DNA of 64,000 bases from Novakomyces olei (taxonomy: Eukaryota > Ascomycota > Novakomycetes > Novakomycetales > Novakomycetaceae), in the NCBI GenBank assembly GCA_016906335.1, contig JADEYG010000007.1, forward strand, positions 248,001 through 312,000, given 5' to 3'. Shown here piece by piece: positions 42,947 to 54,155 of this stretch (position 1 is its first letter; every line of letters starts with the position of its first letter). A model generated the notes under the pieces. It searched no databases. It was not told the origin of the DNA and worked only from the letters and a program-made list of their open reading frames with translations. The translations under genes were made by a program, and so were the position numbers.

Positions 42947-44409
42947 ATGGCAGGTCTATATGATGTGTTTGATCAAAAAGCACAAGAAAGTTCCGGTGCT
43001 TCCACAACTGGAAACCTGAACAATAGACATACAAATGGGAGTGAAATCCAAGGCACCATTCGATCGGGTAAGCAGGCCTATTAATCAAAGTTTAAGATTG
43101 GATTTGTTAACAATGCAAAGAGGCCCTGCGATTTGTACCAAACAAACGGCCGCGGCCTGGCAATTTTTCGCCGGCTTCAGCTGTAAGCAAAAAATTAGGA
43201 AACATTTCGAATCAAGCACCGCCAACGGGGGCAATTTCTGAGCGGCCTTGGGCAAAATCAAGTTTACAAGATTGGACAAGTGCTGCTGGAGAAGAAGATG
43301 TGAATGGGTTCTACGACACTGTGGAGGGGAGGAAACAGGAAATGAAAGAGCGAAAAAAGATAAAAAAGCGGCAAAAACGAATCGAAGAGGGCCTTGAAAT
43401 GCCTTCGTGGGACGATGAGTACGATCCCACTCGGCCTAATGAATTTGAGCATTATAAGGAGAGTGAAGAGAGTATTCAAGAGAGTGTCGAATGGGAGCAG
43501 CATCTTGAAGAATTGGAAGAGAGGGGAACCAGACGGAGTATGCCTCAAGCTCCGTCTCAATCTGCCCCTCCCAGGTTTTTCGCTCCTCCCCCAGAAGAGG
43601 AGTTTAAGGCAGACAGAGAACTCGTACCGCCACTGCCCTCAGAAATACCGATAGATATGCCTCACAATTCATCACAGTATGATTCTGTTGAGCCTGAAAT
43701 TAAGTATCATAATGCTGGTGCGCCTCTGTTTGATTCTTTGTCAAACACATCGACCACGAATCAATCTACATTCATAGCTGAGCCTGTACGTTATACTAAA
43801 GACTTAGAGGAAGTCGCGGTTGATGGAAGTCCTGGTCTTGCAAGCAGGTTGTCTTCGAAAAAGGGATTCGGTCAACGTGCAATGGCACTATACGGATGGC
43901 AGCTTGGGGAAGGATTAGGTCGCAAAGGTAATGAGGGCATAATTAAACCAATCATTATGAAATCCTCCAAGGATAAGCGTGGCGAAGGGAAGATAATTGA
44001 TAGGAATCCCGAGCGGGAAAACACCGGCAAATTTGGCAAAATGAGTAGCATTATATTTTTAACAAATGTTGTTCATGAAGAAGAGGTTGATGACCCTTTG
44101 GCGCAAGAAATTGGCGATGAATGTAGAGAAAAGGTGAGGAAAAGGAAACACTATTTCAATGCGGTTACTAATTCCTAGTACGGCTCGGTAGAACGGTGTT
44201 TTGTTGCTTATGCGGCCGATGCAGACTACAAAGCCGAAATAAATGATGCGGTTCGGGTAATCGTCAAATTTCGCGACGGCATTAGCGCTTTGCGAGCAGT
44301 AAATGGGCTCGATGGCCGTCTATTCGCAGGCCGAAATGTACAGGCTAAATTTTTAAGCGAAGAGGATTATGAAAAAGGCAATTACTGGCAGCAGAAACAG
44401 TTTAAATAA
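42947..44409 (+). CDS. splicing factor SPF45 (RBM17)
   Basis: Second-step and alternative 3' splice-site factor that binds U2AF/SF1/SF3b peptides. Exons 42947-43067, 43121-44133 and 44179-44409 give 454 residues. The N-terminus is MAGLYDVFDQKAQES, and PSWDDEYDPTRPNEFEHYKE is a family hallmark. A G-patch lies at about 285-325 (KGFGQRAMALYGWQLGEGLG). The C-terminal UHM-type RRM (about 350-445) starts SSIIFLTNVVHEEEVDDPLA and has the GRLFAGRNV box whose Arg-x-Phe grips ligand Trp. The last intron (45 nt) sits inside this RRM, and splicing rebuilds DECREKYGSVERCFVAYA. Confidence 0.93.
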
Positions 44410-44549
44410 GCATGATGCAAAATAGCTAGATTACCGCAAGTTTTTGGAATATTGCTAGATGTATTTATTCATCTGTTTATTCGATTTTCCTTCTTTTTTT
44501 CATTCAATTCATTATATGCTTTGGTAAGTTTTCGCCTACAATACAATTC

Positions 44550-45514
44550 TCAAGTCATCCGCCTGTCTCTTCGGTTTGCTCGCGCACACAGAGGACAGTA
44601 CCATTTTCCTTCCGGGACAGTGCTCAAATTTACGCACTGTAAATGAAACCATTCTTTTGGACACTAAAAGCTGCTCAGTTTAAACCTTCAATAAAAATCG
44701 ACTTACATTTTCGTTGTCGCAAGCAACCATTTCGCCGTATGACACGTCGTTACAAATGCAATACAATTGCTCGTCTTCGTCTTGGACAGAAGACTCATCT
44801 GCTGAAGCTGTAGCAGATTTTCGGGACCGTTTTTGTTGTGGCAAGTGCACTTTTTGTTCAAGGGCCGCAGCGTCCAGCGCTGCAGCGTTTTGCGACTCCT
44901 CATCTTCAAGTCGGCCAATTTCTTTTGCCAGCGATTCCGATCGGCTGTCAATCTAGAGATCAGCGATCGGTTTGCGCATGTATATAATTTAATGAAAATA
45001 GTGTTTAAAAATATATACGACTTACCCAAGACAAAACGCAGTCCGCCTCTGCCAGAGTCTCCTTACGGTCCCAAAGCGAATTCGCCAAAAGCTTCAATAT
45101 ATCTTTACGTAACTGTCGCGCTGTGGCTGCATCCTGGCATTGGCCAAGAGTAAGCGTGAGCGAATCTAATTGTGCGCTTTGATCTATGATTAGAGCAGTG
45201 TGAAACATATACGAACCCTCATATTCCTTGTTGTATTTGGCGATAAACAAGAGCGACCGCCGTAATTCGTGTACACAAGAAGTGACTTTAGTCATTAGTA
45301 GATGATCATTATTCTTTGGCGTACAGTCTGAAAAATATGCAAGCACAGACCTCGCCTCGTCCTCCCAGTCAGAGTTCAAGCTCGCTGCATCTTCGTGCTC
45401 ATGCTGTGTCTCGTCTGTTGCGCTTCGCGTCTCCAAATCATCTGCTCCATTTACGACCAACGGACCCGCTTGCAAAACCGGCACGTTGGCTCTCGCGTAA
45501 CCATTAACGCGCAT
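44550..45514 (-). CDS. ING-family-like PHD-finger protein
   Basis: ING proteins read H3K4me3 through a C-terminal PHD finger and bring histone acetyltransferase or deacetylase complexes to promoters. Exons 45026-45514, 44707-44952 and 44550-44663 give 282 residues. The PHD finger (about 227-271), LYCICNDVSYGEMVACDNEN then CPKEWFHLQCVNLS and WYCPLC, has all Cys4-His-Cys3 ligands and is split by a 43-nt intron. The N-terminal helical region (SCVHELRRSLLFIAKYNKEY) is where ING folds sit but is quite diverged, with an acidic leader of about 55 residues. Yng1, Yng2 or Pho23 equivalence cannot be decided. Confidence 0.85.
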
Positions 45515-45914
45515 TTTTATTGACCCATTTCTGAATCAGAGGGGCGCCTTTTTCTCGAATATCTTCTGTTCTCTCCCACGTTTCAGCGTTTTGTGTCGAT
45601 CCTTATCGTTGTTTATGAAATCAGTTGCATGTGTAGTAGTTGTCCTCATTTGATCCTCGAATAATTCGCAATTAAACCAAAGCCTAACCCTAATCCTAAC
45701 CCTAATCAAATTTTAATAATAATATTATTATTATGATAATTTCGGGATAACGTTATATGATTTGCCAGGCTACCACTATGAATAATAATATTAACCCTAA
45801 AACCTGCTACGACGCGTCCATGCACGTTAATTATTTCGTTGATTATTTATAATTCATACATAATTCATATATACAAAGCCCGGCAACGGCACTTTTGCGG
45901 TTCACCTTGACATA
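45515..45914. other. intergenic, divergent promoter region (ING-like / RAD5)
   Basis: Contains CCTAACCCTAATCCTAACCC and a second TTAACCCTAA site; otherwise AT-rich. Confidence 0.55.
45683..45800. promoter_or_regulatory. telobox cluster (45683-45706 and 45791-45800)
   Basis: Two CCTAACCCTAAT units in tandem, then TTAACCCTAA, about 115-230 bases before the RAD5 start codon. Confidence 0.45.
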
Positions 45915-48900
45915 ATGTCACAATCGCCAAAGCGGAGGCGGTTCTTCAAATCCAGTGATGAGCTGGAAGAAGAGCGTGCTCTCACTCGGGCGTCGGAGCA
46001 GAAAGAGCAATTTACTGTCTCGCTTAAAGCAGTTTTAGGTGAAGAAACTGCTAGCACCATTGACATTAGAGACTTGTGCAAGCAAGCTTCATGCAACGTT
46101 GAGCGAGCGCTCAATTTATACTATGACGGCTCGTTTGCCAAAATTAAGCCCGCTAAAGGCTGCGACGTGGATCTGTCAAAGACTCGGGTCGCGGGAAAGC
46201 AGAACACTCAAGTTTTGTTGAATACAGATGAGGTGCATAGCGCGACAGACAGTACGGACGCTCAACGTAAACCTGACCACCCCACTCGGGCAAAGTCGAG
46301 GAAGCTCCAGGAAAGTTGGTCAGAACGATGTATCGGCTCGTTTGGAGTAGAAGCCTGGATTACGACCTCTGTTCCTGGGGGCATTTGCGCTGGAAGTAAA
46401 GTGCATATAGTCCGACAAAAATCGACAAAGTCCGACGATAAACCTGGAAAGACCAAGCAAATGCGAATGAACGATTTAGTGGGTAAAAAGAGCGTGCTTC
46501 AGCCAAGTAATACGATTGGAGCGGCTGCTCGTTCAAAAGCGACAAAGATAAATTCAGTTGTGCGGTTTAGTGCCGAAAACGGAGCTGAGATTGGCCGTTT
46601 CCCAAATGACGTGTCTTCACATATGGCAGTAATGATAGATGCTGGTATTCTTTCTTTCAGGGCAAGTGTTATTTATGCCCCTAAAGTGTTAAAAACGGGC
46701 CGTACTGTTTTGCTGCAAGTCAAATGTTACCTTCGTCGATCGGGGTGTGCTTCCAAGAGCATGAGCTTGGATGATCTGACTCCACGAAGTCTGTTTGATG
46801 CTGGCGAAACTGCCGAGGAACAGGTCTTGAGGCTGCGACGTTTAGCTGTTATTGTGCTTTTCTCCCGTATGGGACTTCGGCCCAAAACTCCTAGTGCTCG
46901 AGCAGGTCGAAGCTTCGAGCTTGAAGATGTTTTACATATGGCCGAGCATGATCTGAATGGAACCGATCCTGTGGACAAGCGTGGCGGCGACAATTCACCG
47001 CCTGATGAGGATCCAGAGGCGGTTCCGGATGAAGAAGGCGTTATAGTCGAAAATGACCAGCTTAAAGCTTTGTATAACAGGGTTCAGGCTTACGATGCAG
47101 ATGCACCAGAAATGGATCCAAGTCCTACCATGACTCTGAGTATGCGAAAATACCAAAAGCAAGCGCTTTACTGGCTCAAAAGAAAGGAACAAATCGACGT
47201 AGATCAAGACAAGACTTGTAATTCAATGCACCCATTATGGGAAGCATATGAGTTTTCAAAGGAAGACGATTCTGAACCTCAAAAGCCTTCCTCGCCATTT
47301 ACTGACTCATTGAACGCTGACGAGTTTTATTTCAATCCTTACTCTGGCGAGCTAAGTCTGAACTTCCCCAAGGGCCAGGAGACTATGCGCGGGGGGCTGC
47401 TGGCTGATGAGATGGGCCTTGGTAAAACTATTGAAATGCTCAGCTTGATTCATACTGTACGGCAGCCACAACAGGCTGACACAAATGGTACTGCTACCTT
47501 TGGCATTACACCAGCTGCGGCCAAGTCAAAGTATTGCAAGACGACTCTCGTAGTTGCGCCAGTCAGTTTGATTGGTCAGTGGCAGTCAGAGGCAGCAAAA
47601 GTGTCAAGGCCAGGAAGTTTAAACGTCGTACTCTACCATGGCACAGAAAGAAACATTGATCTCGAGGCACTTTGCCATGGCGCTGGCAGTGCGATTGCCC
47701 CAGATATCATTATTACGAGCTATGGGAGTGTGATGAGCGAATATGCCTCATACAAGAGCAGCTCAAAGCAACCATCTGGGCTATTTAACGTTTGTTTTTT
47801 TCGAGTTATTCTGGACGAAGCACATAATATAAAGAATCGATTGAGCAAGACCGCTCGTGCCTGCTACGCTTTAGAGGCTGAGCGGCGATGGGTACTGACG
47901 GGGACACCAATTGTGAATAAGCTCGAAGACTTGTACAGTCTTGTCCACTTCCTACGCATTGAGCCTTGGGGCCATTATGCTTTCTGGAGGACGTTTATAA
48001 CAATTCCCTTTGAGAATAAAGATATATTACGTGCTCTTGATGTCGTTCAATCTGTGCTTGAGCCTATAGCGCTGAGAAGAACAAAAGACATGACGGATAA
48101 AGAAGGCAATTCTATAGTTGTCCTGCCCCCAAAGACAATTACCGTTGAATCGATTGAATTCTCGGAACAAGAGCGGGACATTTACAATGTTGTCTACGCT
48201 CGGGCCAGGCAGACGTACGATACAAGTGCAGCGTCTGGCTCCGTTCTAAAAAACTACACAAAGATTTTGACTCAGCTTTTGCGTTTACGACAGGTTTGCT
48301 GTCATCCCTCGCTGGTTAAAAAAGCATCGCCCGGTGACATCATCGATGAGGCCAACGATGTGGCTGATGTAGATGGCACAGTGGGCAATATTGCGGAAGA
48401 TGCCGATCTAAATTCACTGATTGACAAGTTTTCTAATGCTGAGGATGGTGGAGTGGAGAACGCCGCCAAGTTTGGGACATTGGTCATGGACCAAATAATC
48501 AAGGAAGCAGAAAACGAGTGTCCATTGTGTCTCGATACAATTGAAGAGGAATCCGTTGCTTCCTGCTGGCACATGGCGTGTAAAAAATGTTTTATGGAGA
48601 CGATAGAGTATGCTCATAAAAAAGGCAAAAGTGCCATGTGTCCAACTTGTCGTAAGCCCATATCGAAAAGCGAAATCTTCGACGTTGTCCGCCAGTGCAC
48701 CACCGACATTACAGGTGAGAAAAGGCAGCAAGTATTTTTACGAAGGAATCAGGCTCATCAGTCGTCCAAAGTATCGGCGTTGCTCCAACATCTACGGAAT
48801 TTGTTTAGGCTCAAGGCCGAGAATAAAGCGGTTGTTTTCACACAATTTACTTCATTTATAACTCTAATCGAAGCTGAACTCAAGCGGCAGCGAATAGCCT

Positions 48901-49277
48901 TTCTCCGTTTTGATGGCTCACTGACCCAGACCCAAAGGGTCTCGATTCTCGAGCAGTTTTCCGTACCGGGCAAGCAATGTGTGCTGTTGATTTCGCTCAA
49001 AGCCGGAGGCGTTGGCCTCAACCTGACGTCTGCTGCCCATGTTTATATTCTGGATCCCTGGTGGTCGTTTAGCGTTGAGGCTCAGGCAATCGATAGAATC
49101 CACCGGCTGGGTCAAACACAGCCTGTTTCAGTAACACGGTTTATTGTTCGCAATTCTGTAGAGGAGAAAATGCTCAAGGTTCAAGAGCGCAAGAATTTCA
49201 TTGCTTCTTCTATCGGTCTAAGCAAGGAAGAAAAACGCAAAGAAAGTCTCCAAGATATTCAAACATTGTTTGAATAG
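45915..49277 (+). CDS. RAD5: DNA helicase and ubiquitin ligase Rad5
   Basis: Snf2-family translocase and RING E3 that polyubiquitinates PCNA and remodels stalled forks in error-free damage tolerance. Uninterrupted frame of 1,120 residues. The N-terminus has a small UBA-like helix set (DIRDLCKQASCNVERALNLY). A HIRAN domain lies at about 135-275 (GSFGVEAWITT, ENGAEIGRFPNDV). Walker A is in LLADEMGLGKTIEML (about 497) and VILDEAHNIKNR is at about 633. The RING finger is embedded at about 868-911 (CPLCLDTIEEESVASCWHMA and CPTCRKPI). The second lobe has VVFTQFTSFITLIEAEL and RIHRLGQTQPV. The order HIRAN, split Snf2, RING is diagnostic of Rad5/HLTF. Confidence 0.97.
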   Translation: MSQSPKRRRFFKSSDELEEERALTRASEQKEQFTVSLKAVLGEETASTIDIRDLCKQASCNVERALNLYYDGSFAKIKPAKGCDVDLSKTRVAGKQNTQVLLNTDEVHSATDSTDAQRKPDHPTRAKSRKLQESWSERCIGSFGVEAWITTSVPGGICAGSKVHIVRQKSTKSDDKPGKTKQMRMNDLVGKKSVLQPSNTIGAAARSKATKINSVVRFSAENGAEIGRFPNDVSSHMAVMIDAGILSFRASVIYAPKVLKTGRTVLLQVKCYLRRSGCASKSMSLDDLTPRSLFDAGETAEEQVLRLRRLAVIVLFSRMGLRPKTPSARAGRSFELEDVLHMAEHDLNGTDPVDKRGGDNSPPDEDPEAVPDEEGVIVENDQLKALYNRVQAYDADAPEMDPSPTMTLSMRKYQKQALYWLKRKEQIDVDQDKTCNSMHPLWEAYEFSKEDDSEPQKPSSPFTDSLNADEFYFNPYSGELSLNFPKGQETMRGGLLADEMGLGKTIEMLSLIHTVRQPQQADTNGTATFGITPAAAKSKYCKTTLVVAPVSLIGQWQSEAAKVSRPGSLNVVLYHGTERNIDLEALCHGAGSAIAPDIIITSYGSVMSEYASYKSSSKQPSGLFNVCFFRVILDEAHNIKNRLSKTARACYALEAERRWVLTGTPIVNKLEDLYSLVHFLRIEPWGHYAFWRTFITIPFENKDILRALDVVQSVLEPIALRRTKDMTDKEGNSIVVLPPKTITVESIEFSEQERDIYNVVYARARQTYDTSAASGSVLKNYTKILTQLLRLRQVCCHPSLVKKASPGDIIDEANDVADVDGTVGNIAEDADLNSLIDKFSNAEDGGVENAAKFGTLVMDQIIKEAENECPLCLDTIEEESVASCWHMACKKCFMETIEYAHKKGKSAMCPTCRKPISKSEIFDVVRQCTTDITGEKRQQVFLRRNQAHQSSKVSALLQHLRNLFRLKAENKAVVFTQFTSFITLIEAELKRQRIAFLRFDGSLTQTQRVSILEQFSVPGKQCVLLISLKAGGVGLNLTSAAHVYILDPWWSFSVEAQAIDRIHRLGQTQPVSVTRFIVRNSVEEKMLKVQERKNFIASSIGLSKEEKRKESLQDIQTLFE

Positions 49278-49617
49278 ACGGTGATACGGGGAGTTTGTAT
49301 ATTATTTTGTACATATCCTTTCTAATGAAAAAATGATTTCTGTAAACGCTAGATCTGGGGACATAAAGTCTCTGTAAAAGTAGCCAATTCTTTTTTCCAT
49401 TCATATATTTATAATTATTTATAATTATTTATAATCGTTTATGGTTATTTATAATATTTTTGTTAAAATTTTGTTGTTACGTTTTGTTCAATTCAATTCT
49501 GCTTTGAGTTTCGTCGTCATTTCGTAATAACCTCCTCTAATCCTCCAATATTTGACCGGGTAGAAACTTCACCCTCTGCTACTTCTGATGTAATTCAAAA
49601 ACATTTTTATTTTCACT
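49278..49617. other. intergenic, convergent
   Basis: Spacer between RAD5 and U1-70K 3' ends, with three TTTATAATTA repeats near 49408-49440. Confidence 0.6.
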
Positions 49618-50946
49618 CTACTCAAACCGCCTACGCTTGTAGTTATCCTGTGAAGCGTACTCGTCACGTCGAGACCTATAATCGCTACGAATCTCTCGAC
49701 GAGGATCTCCATGACTTCCAGGATCCTTGGATTGTGGAGCGGAAGAAGTGTACCCAATACCAGCACCACGAGGCCGGTTACTGCGATCAGAATCAATACT
49801 GTCTTGTGCTCTTCGATCAAACGGCCGACTATTGCCTCCACGATCAAACCTGTCGCTTCTGTCGAACGATCTCTCTCCTCGATCAAATCTGTCCCGACGG
49901 TCTCCGTGATCGCGTCTGTCTCCTCCTCGGTCCCGAGAATTGAAGCCTTCTCGAGGCCCGCGATTATGGCCAGGTCTGTCAGAGGATCGACCGCCTTGCC
50001 GGCCGCCGCCTGAGCGGTCCGACCTTCCTCCTCCGCCTCCACGTGCAAGCGGCTTTCTGGAAGATTCTTGAGTATAATGCCGGCCGCCTAAACCTCCGCC
50101 AAACCGACGGGGTTTCCAGTTCTTGGCGGTACGTCCACGCTCAACATCGACGATAATACGTCTGTCCTTGATACGCAGACCGTCAGTGGCCTTGTAAGCA
50201 TCTAGACGTTAGATGCATGGAACAAGAACGAATCAAATTTGGCATTGGACAAGAAATAAAATAAACATAAATAAATAAATATAAAATTAGATTAAATTAA
50301 ATTAATATAAATACAAATATAAATACAAATTCGAAAACGTTCGACGTATTTCAACCATGGTCTAATTCTTACCCTTCATATCTCGCTCGTGCCGGTAAGC
50401 GATAAAGGCATAACCACGAGGCTTACCGGTTGTTTCGCTCCTTACAATACGAATCTAATAATTAGCGCTTGAACAAATGTACGCCTATAAATACCCCATC
50501 CAACGAGCCATAGCGCGAAAATTCCTGTTCTAGATCAGCTTCAGTCGCATCATAGCTCAATCGACCGATGAACAAAGTCTTGAATGGATCTCCAAACGTT
50601 TTCGGGTCACGTCGAGGATTCCCTGGAGAATTAGCTCTGTATGATACATTGAGATAATTGAAACATAAAAAAGCAATTTAAATCCCATACATTGTTGCAC
50701 TGCCTTTGCAACTTCTTGGTTATGCCGTTCCCGTTTACGCTGTTTCCGTTCCTCTCGTTGTTCCTCAGCCGTCAGCGTTGGCTTGTAGTCTGGATCATAG
50801 TCCTTTAATGATTGGACTAAACCGCCGACACCCGTGATATTAGCTGTATGCCTATCTTCGGGAGCATGGTCGAGCGGTTTGTAATAGCGCAGAATTGGCC
50901 GCGGCTTGAATAGCGCTAAAAGCGCAGGCGGCAATTTGTCTGTCAT
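49618..50946 (-). CDS. SNP1: U1 small nuclear ribonucleoprotein 70 kDa protein
   Basis: Binds stem-loop I of U1 snRNA and helps define 5' splice sites. Exons 50691-50946, 50495-50622, 50373-50454 and 49618-50201 give 349 residues. The N-terminus is [17 protein letters not shown], followed by [20 protein letters not shown]. The RRM (about 95-175) has [20 protein letters not shown] and [20 protein letters not shown], each interrupted by or adjoining an intron. The signature [20 protein letters not shown] follows. The C-terminus is Arg/Gly/Asp-rich, with DRFDRG-type repeats. The third intron (171 nt) is long for this window. Several other frames run open through the Arg-rich tail because of its composition. 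Confidence 0.95.
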
Positions 50947-51191
50947 TGATCAAGAGGGCCTCCCTGTTTATGAAGGCATGCCAAATATACAGTATATTTT
51001 CGATATTAATATACAAAGTTAAAAGTGTATTGAAAATTCCACTTGATTGATATAGGGAATAGTTAATATAGGGAATAGTTTAATATAGGATAGTTTACAA
51101 GAGGATAATTTCACTAAAGGACTGTATTTAATTCGGCTGGCTGATCACAGTGCCAATCAATTAAACTAAAATTATTAGCGGCCAAATCAAA

Positions 51192-51696
51192 ATGCCGGTG
51201 CGAGCTATTCCAACGCTTCCAACGCTACAAAATGGAGCGCGTGCATTTGTGCGGCAGTGCCGGAAAATAGAAATATTCTACTGCGAATGGACGGGCTCTT
51301 CACACGGCTTAAAGTAACTTTCTAATTTTCATTGAGGATGCTAATGGAACCAGAAACTATCTCGAATCAGGGTTCGCAAAGTTTGCTCAAGCAAATCCAG
51401 AAATTGAATTTTCGCTGGGTTTAAGGCCGGGCCATGAGCCAATCGTCCGTGGCCGATACAGTAAGCTTTGGTGTCCGTTTGAACATTAGTATTCACAGAG
51501 TATAGTTAACGGCCGCGAAAAAACTATTTGCGTGGCACGCCTCGATGCAAATTCTGTGGAGAAGAAGCTTAATATATTACGGGACGCGAGCGGTCAAAAA
51601 ATGCGGCGCTTAAAACGGGGACAGTTTGTTGAGAGCACGAACGAAAGTACTCGCGGCGTTTGGTCGCCTTTTCATGGAAATCGGCATGAAGTATAG
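51192..51696 (+). CDS. MRPL51: mitochondrial large-subunit ribosomal protein mL43
   Basis: Thioredoxin-like protein of the mitochondrial large ribosomal subunit (MRPL51/S25/CI-B8 fold). Exons 51192-51313, 51354-51460 and 51506-51696 give 139 residues. The start MPVRAIPTLPTLQNGARAFV is the family N-terminus. Splicing gives SSHGLKNYLESGFAKFAQAN, then RPGHEPIVRGRYINGREKTI, and the end ESTNESTRGVWSPFHGN. Phase and family alignment force the 3' splice sites at 51353 and 51505 over nearer AGs. Introns are 40 and 45 nt. Confidence 0.93.
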
Positions 51697-51967
51697 TTTC
51701 TATATAGCATTTCTCCCTTCCTGTAATGGATATTATTCTCTGATCTCGTTTATACACATACTCTTGGACTCGTGATTTCATATGCGGAGGTATAATGTTT
51801 AATTACAGGTGAAGATTTATATCAATAAAAGTGTAGCTAATAACTCAAATTTTGAGTTGCCCTTTTATCTTGCATGTCATACTTCCACAAACGCTCTCGT
51901 GCTTGAAAAAGCATTTGTATAGAGCCAAATCCACGTGCCAGTATTAGACAACTCCAGGTTACTATTT

Positions 51968-53904
51968 TCATTTTGCCCGCAATTTCCGACTGAGGAAATC
52001 CAAAAGACCTTTTTCGTTGATCACGTCCTCGTTTGCTGAACCGGATCCATCTCTATCCAATACTTGACTATTTTCCGGAACATTGGGACGGGTTTCAGGC
52101 TCTGCCGACGTATTCTTATTGAGCTTTGAGCGCAGTAATGTTAGTAACTCTGTTTCTGCACAAGCAGAAACACCTGGTTTACTCTGAGACTCTGCTTTTG
52201 TTCCAATTGATTTGATCGTCTCAGACTTTACAGGCTTTCCTTCTGTCTTTGCAGTCTCGTTTTCTCGCTGTAGAATTTTCACATTCTTTGGATTAATGCG
52301 CGAAACGGCTGACTTTGTTTTATCTTCTTTAATTTTGGCCTTTGGATGCTTTTCCTGATGTTCTTCAGACCTTTTCTTTGAATGTAATCGTTCGTCGGCG
52401 ACTCCAGAAGGCTTGAAAGTAGATTCTGATCTCGTGCTGTATTCATCAGAGCGTGCAGTAAAAGTCTTTTGTGAAACCTTTGCCCCGTTTGCTGTAGCCT
52501 TCTTCTCTTTTGATTTCTTTGTTTTCGTTACAGTGTCTGCTGATACGTCTGCTTTCTCGATACTCTCTTTTACAGACTCGTCCTTGCGATTACAAATCTT
52601 GGAACTTATTTCACTCGTGTCCTTCTCGGCCTCTATGTTTGATCCAACCAAACCGACGTTCAATGCCTTCAGCAAATCTGTGGACCGTTCTTGGAGCAAC
52701 GCGCTCTTTTGGCCAAGTGCAAATCCTCCATTCGAAGCGTTTGTAGATACTTTGTCATTTTCCCTCGCAAGCACTGTTAGCTGGGTTGATGCTGATCGAG
52801 CAAAATCATTAATATGAGGCTGCAAACTATCAATAGGCTTTGTTGTTCCAAATGCATCAGGTTTCTCAAGCTTCCCAAATTTGAGCAGAGATAATAAATC
52901 CAGACTAGCATCATTGGCATTGCTTGCATCTGCCTGATCGTTGTTGATGTTGAGCAGCTTCACAAGCTCTTGTGTTTTAATAGCAGCTGGCGCCAAATGA
53001 GACGGTTCAGTAGCTTCGCGATCCGTGGCAGGTACGTGTTTATTCTTCTTTAGCCATTTTTTAAGAAGCGGCATAAACGCTGCGACCAAGTAATACTTGC
53101 TCTGATTCACCTGCTTTGACTGTGCCTTTGAGCCAAATGCAGGTAAATCTTTAAGATCAAACCATTGGATTTTCTAAGCAAAGAATATTAACATAAATTG
53201 TTAATAAAGTTATGCTTACCCTGATTTCTTTCCTTGTTTGCGTCTGAAATTGTGTGTCTAAAGGCACACCAGTGACAACAAAAAGCTTTATTTGTTTCCC
53301 TTGAATGCTCACGTCAAAATGTTGCGATGGGTCCATGTAAGGCGCAGCATCAAACCCCGTTTCTTCGTAGACCTATTTGAGTCGTGTTAATTTTCTGATA
53401 TTAAAGACTCCAGCAAACCTCACGAATACAGCATTGCACATCCGTTTCATTCTGATCAATTTTACCCCGCGGAAATCCCCAACTGGCACCTTGTTTCCAT
53501 CCCTTAACCAGTAGACACTACGGAGCCATTAGCGTGCTAAATGTATTATAATTGCATACCTTATCGAATGACTCGTTGAGGATAATCGCGCCGCGCACGG
53601 GGACACGAGATTTGTACTTTAAAAACTGCTGAAATATTTGATCGCTCCGACCGCGCCACGCTTGCAGCATCCAGCATCGTAAAAATATGGTATCATTGAA
53701 CGTGCTGAGAGTAAGGTTGGGCAGTTCAGGATTTAGACCGCGTATAAAGTCTTCATAAAACCAGTGCGCCTGTTCGATCTGGAAACAAATCCGAGGCAAT
53801 GACGATAATTCGGCGACTGGTAAATTTACTATAAAACGTACACACAAATCATCTAGGACCTGCTCAAGGCTTGCCGCCGCCAATGCCGTATTGAAGCTTT
53901 CCAT
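51968..53904 (-). CDS. DCP2: mRNA-decapping enzyme Dcp2
   Basis: Nudix hydrolase that removes the m7G cap in cytoplasmic P-bodies. Exons 53560-53904, 53419-53517, 53220-53372 and 51968-53173 give 600 residues. The regulatory domain starts [17 protein letters not shown] and includes [15 protein letters not shown]. Box A is [15 protein letters not shown]. The Nudix helix (GKIDQNE ... REVYEETGF) has all catalytic glutamates and is split by an intron. Box B follows around [19 protein letters not shown]. The 400-residue tail is disordered and Ser/Lys/Glu-rich, with leucine-rich helical motifs ([34 protein letters not shown]) that in relatives bind Edc3 or Pat1. Confidence 0.96.
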
Positions 53905-54004
53905 GTCATCGTATGAATGAAGATGGATGTATACTGAATAAACTGATGAATAAACTGATTTAATTATTTAATAATTTATCTCGTATTGCATTTCTATAAT
54001 TATC

Positions 54005-54126
54005 TAATAATAAATAATAAATAATAAATAATAAATAATAAATAATAAATAATAAATAATAAATAATAAATAATAAATAATAAATAATAAATAATAAATA
54101 ATAAATAATAAATAATAAATAATAAA
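54005..54126. repeat. (TAATAAA)n heptanucleotide microsatellite, about 17 units
   Basis: A near-perfect 7-bp tandem array fills half of the 251-bp spacer between the divergent DCP2 and MTR3 start codons, ending about 30 bases before the MTR3 ATG. Confidence 0.97.
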
Positions 54127-54155
54127 TCTTCAAGATATATGTATGAGCTTATCCA

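Noticed and set aside
49569-50048. Long frames on both strands through the 3' part of U1-70K
   Set aside because: They arise from the Arg/Gly/Asp-rich codon composition; only the spliced minus-strand frame continues the RRM.
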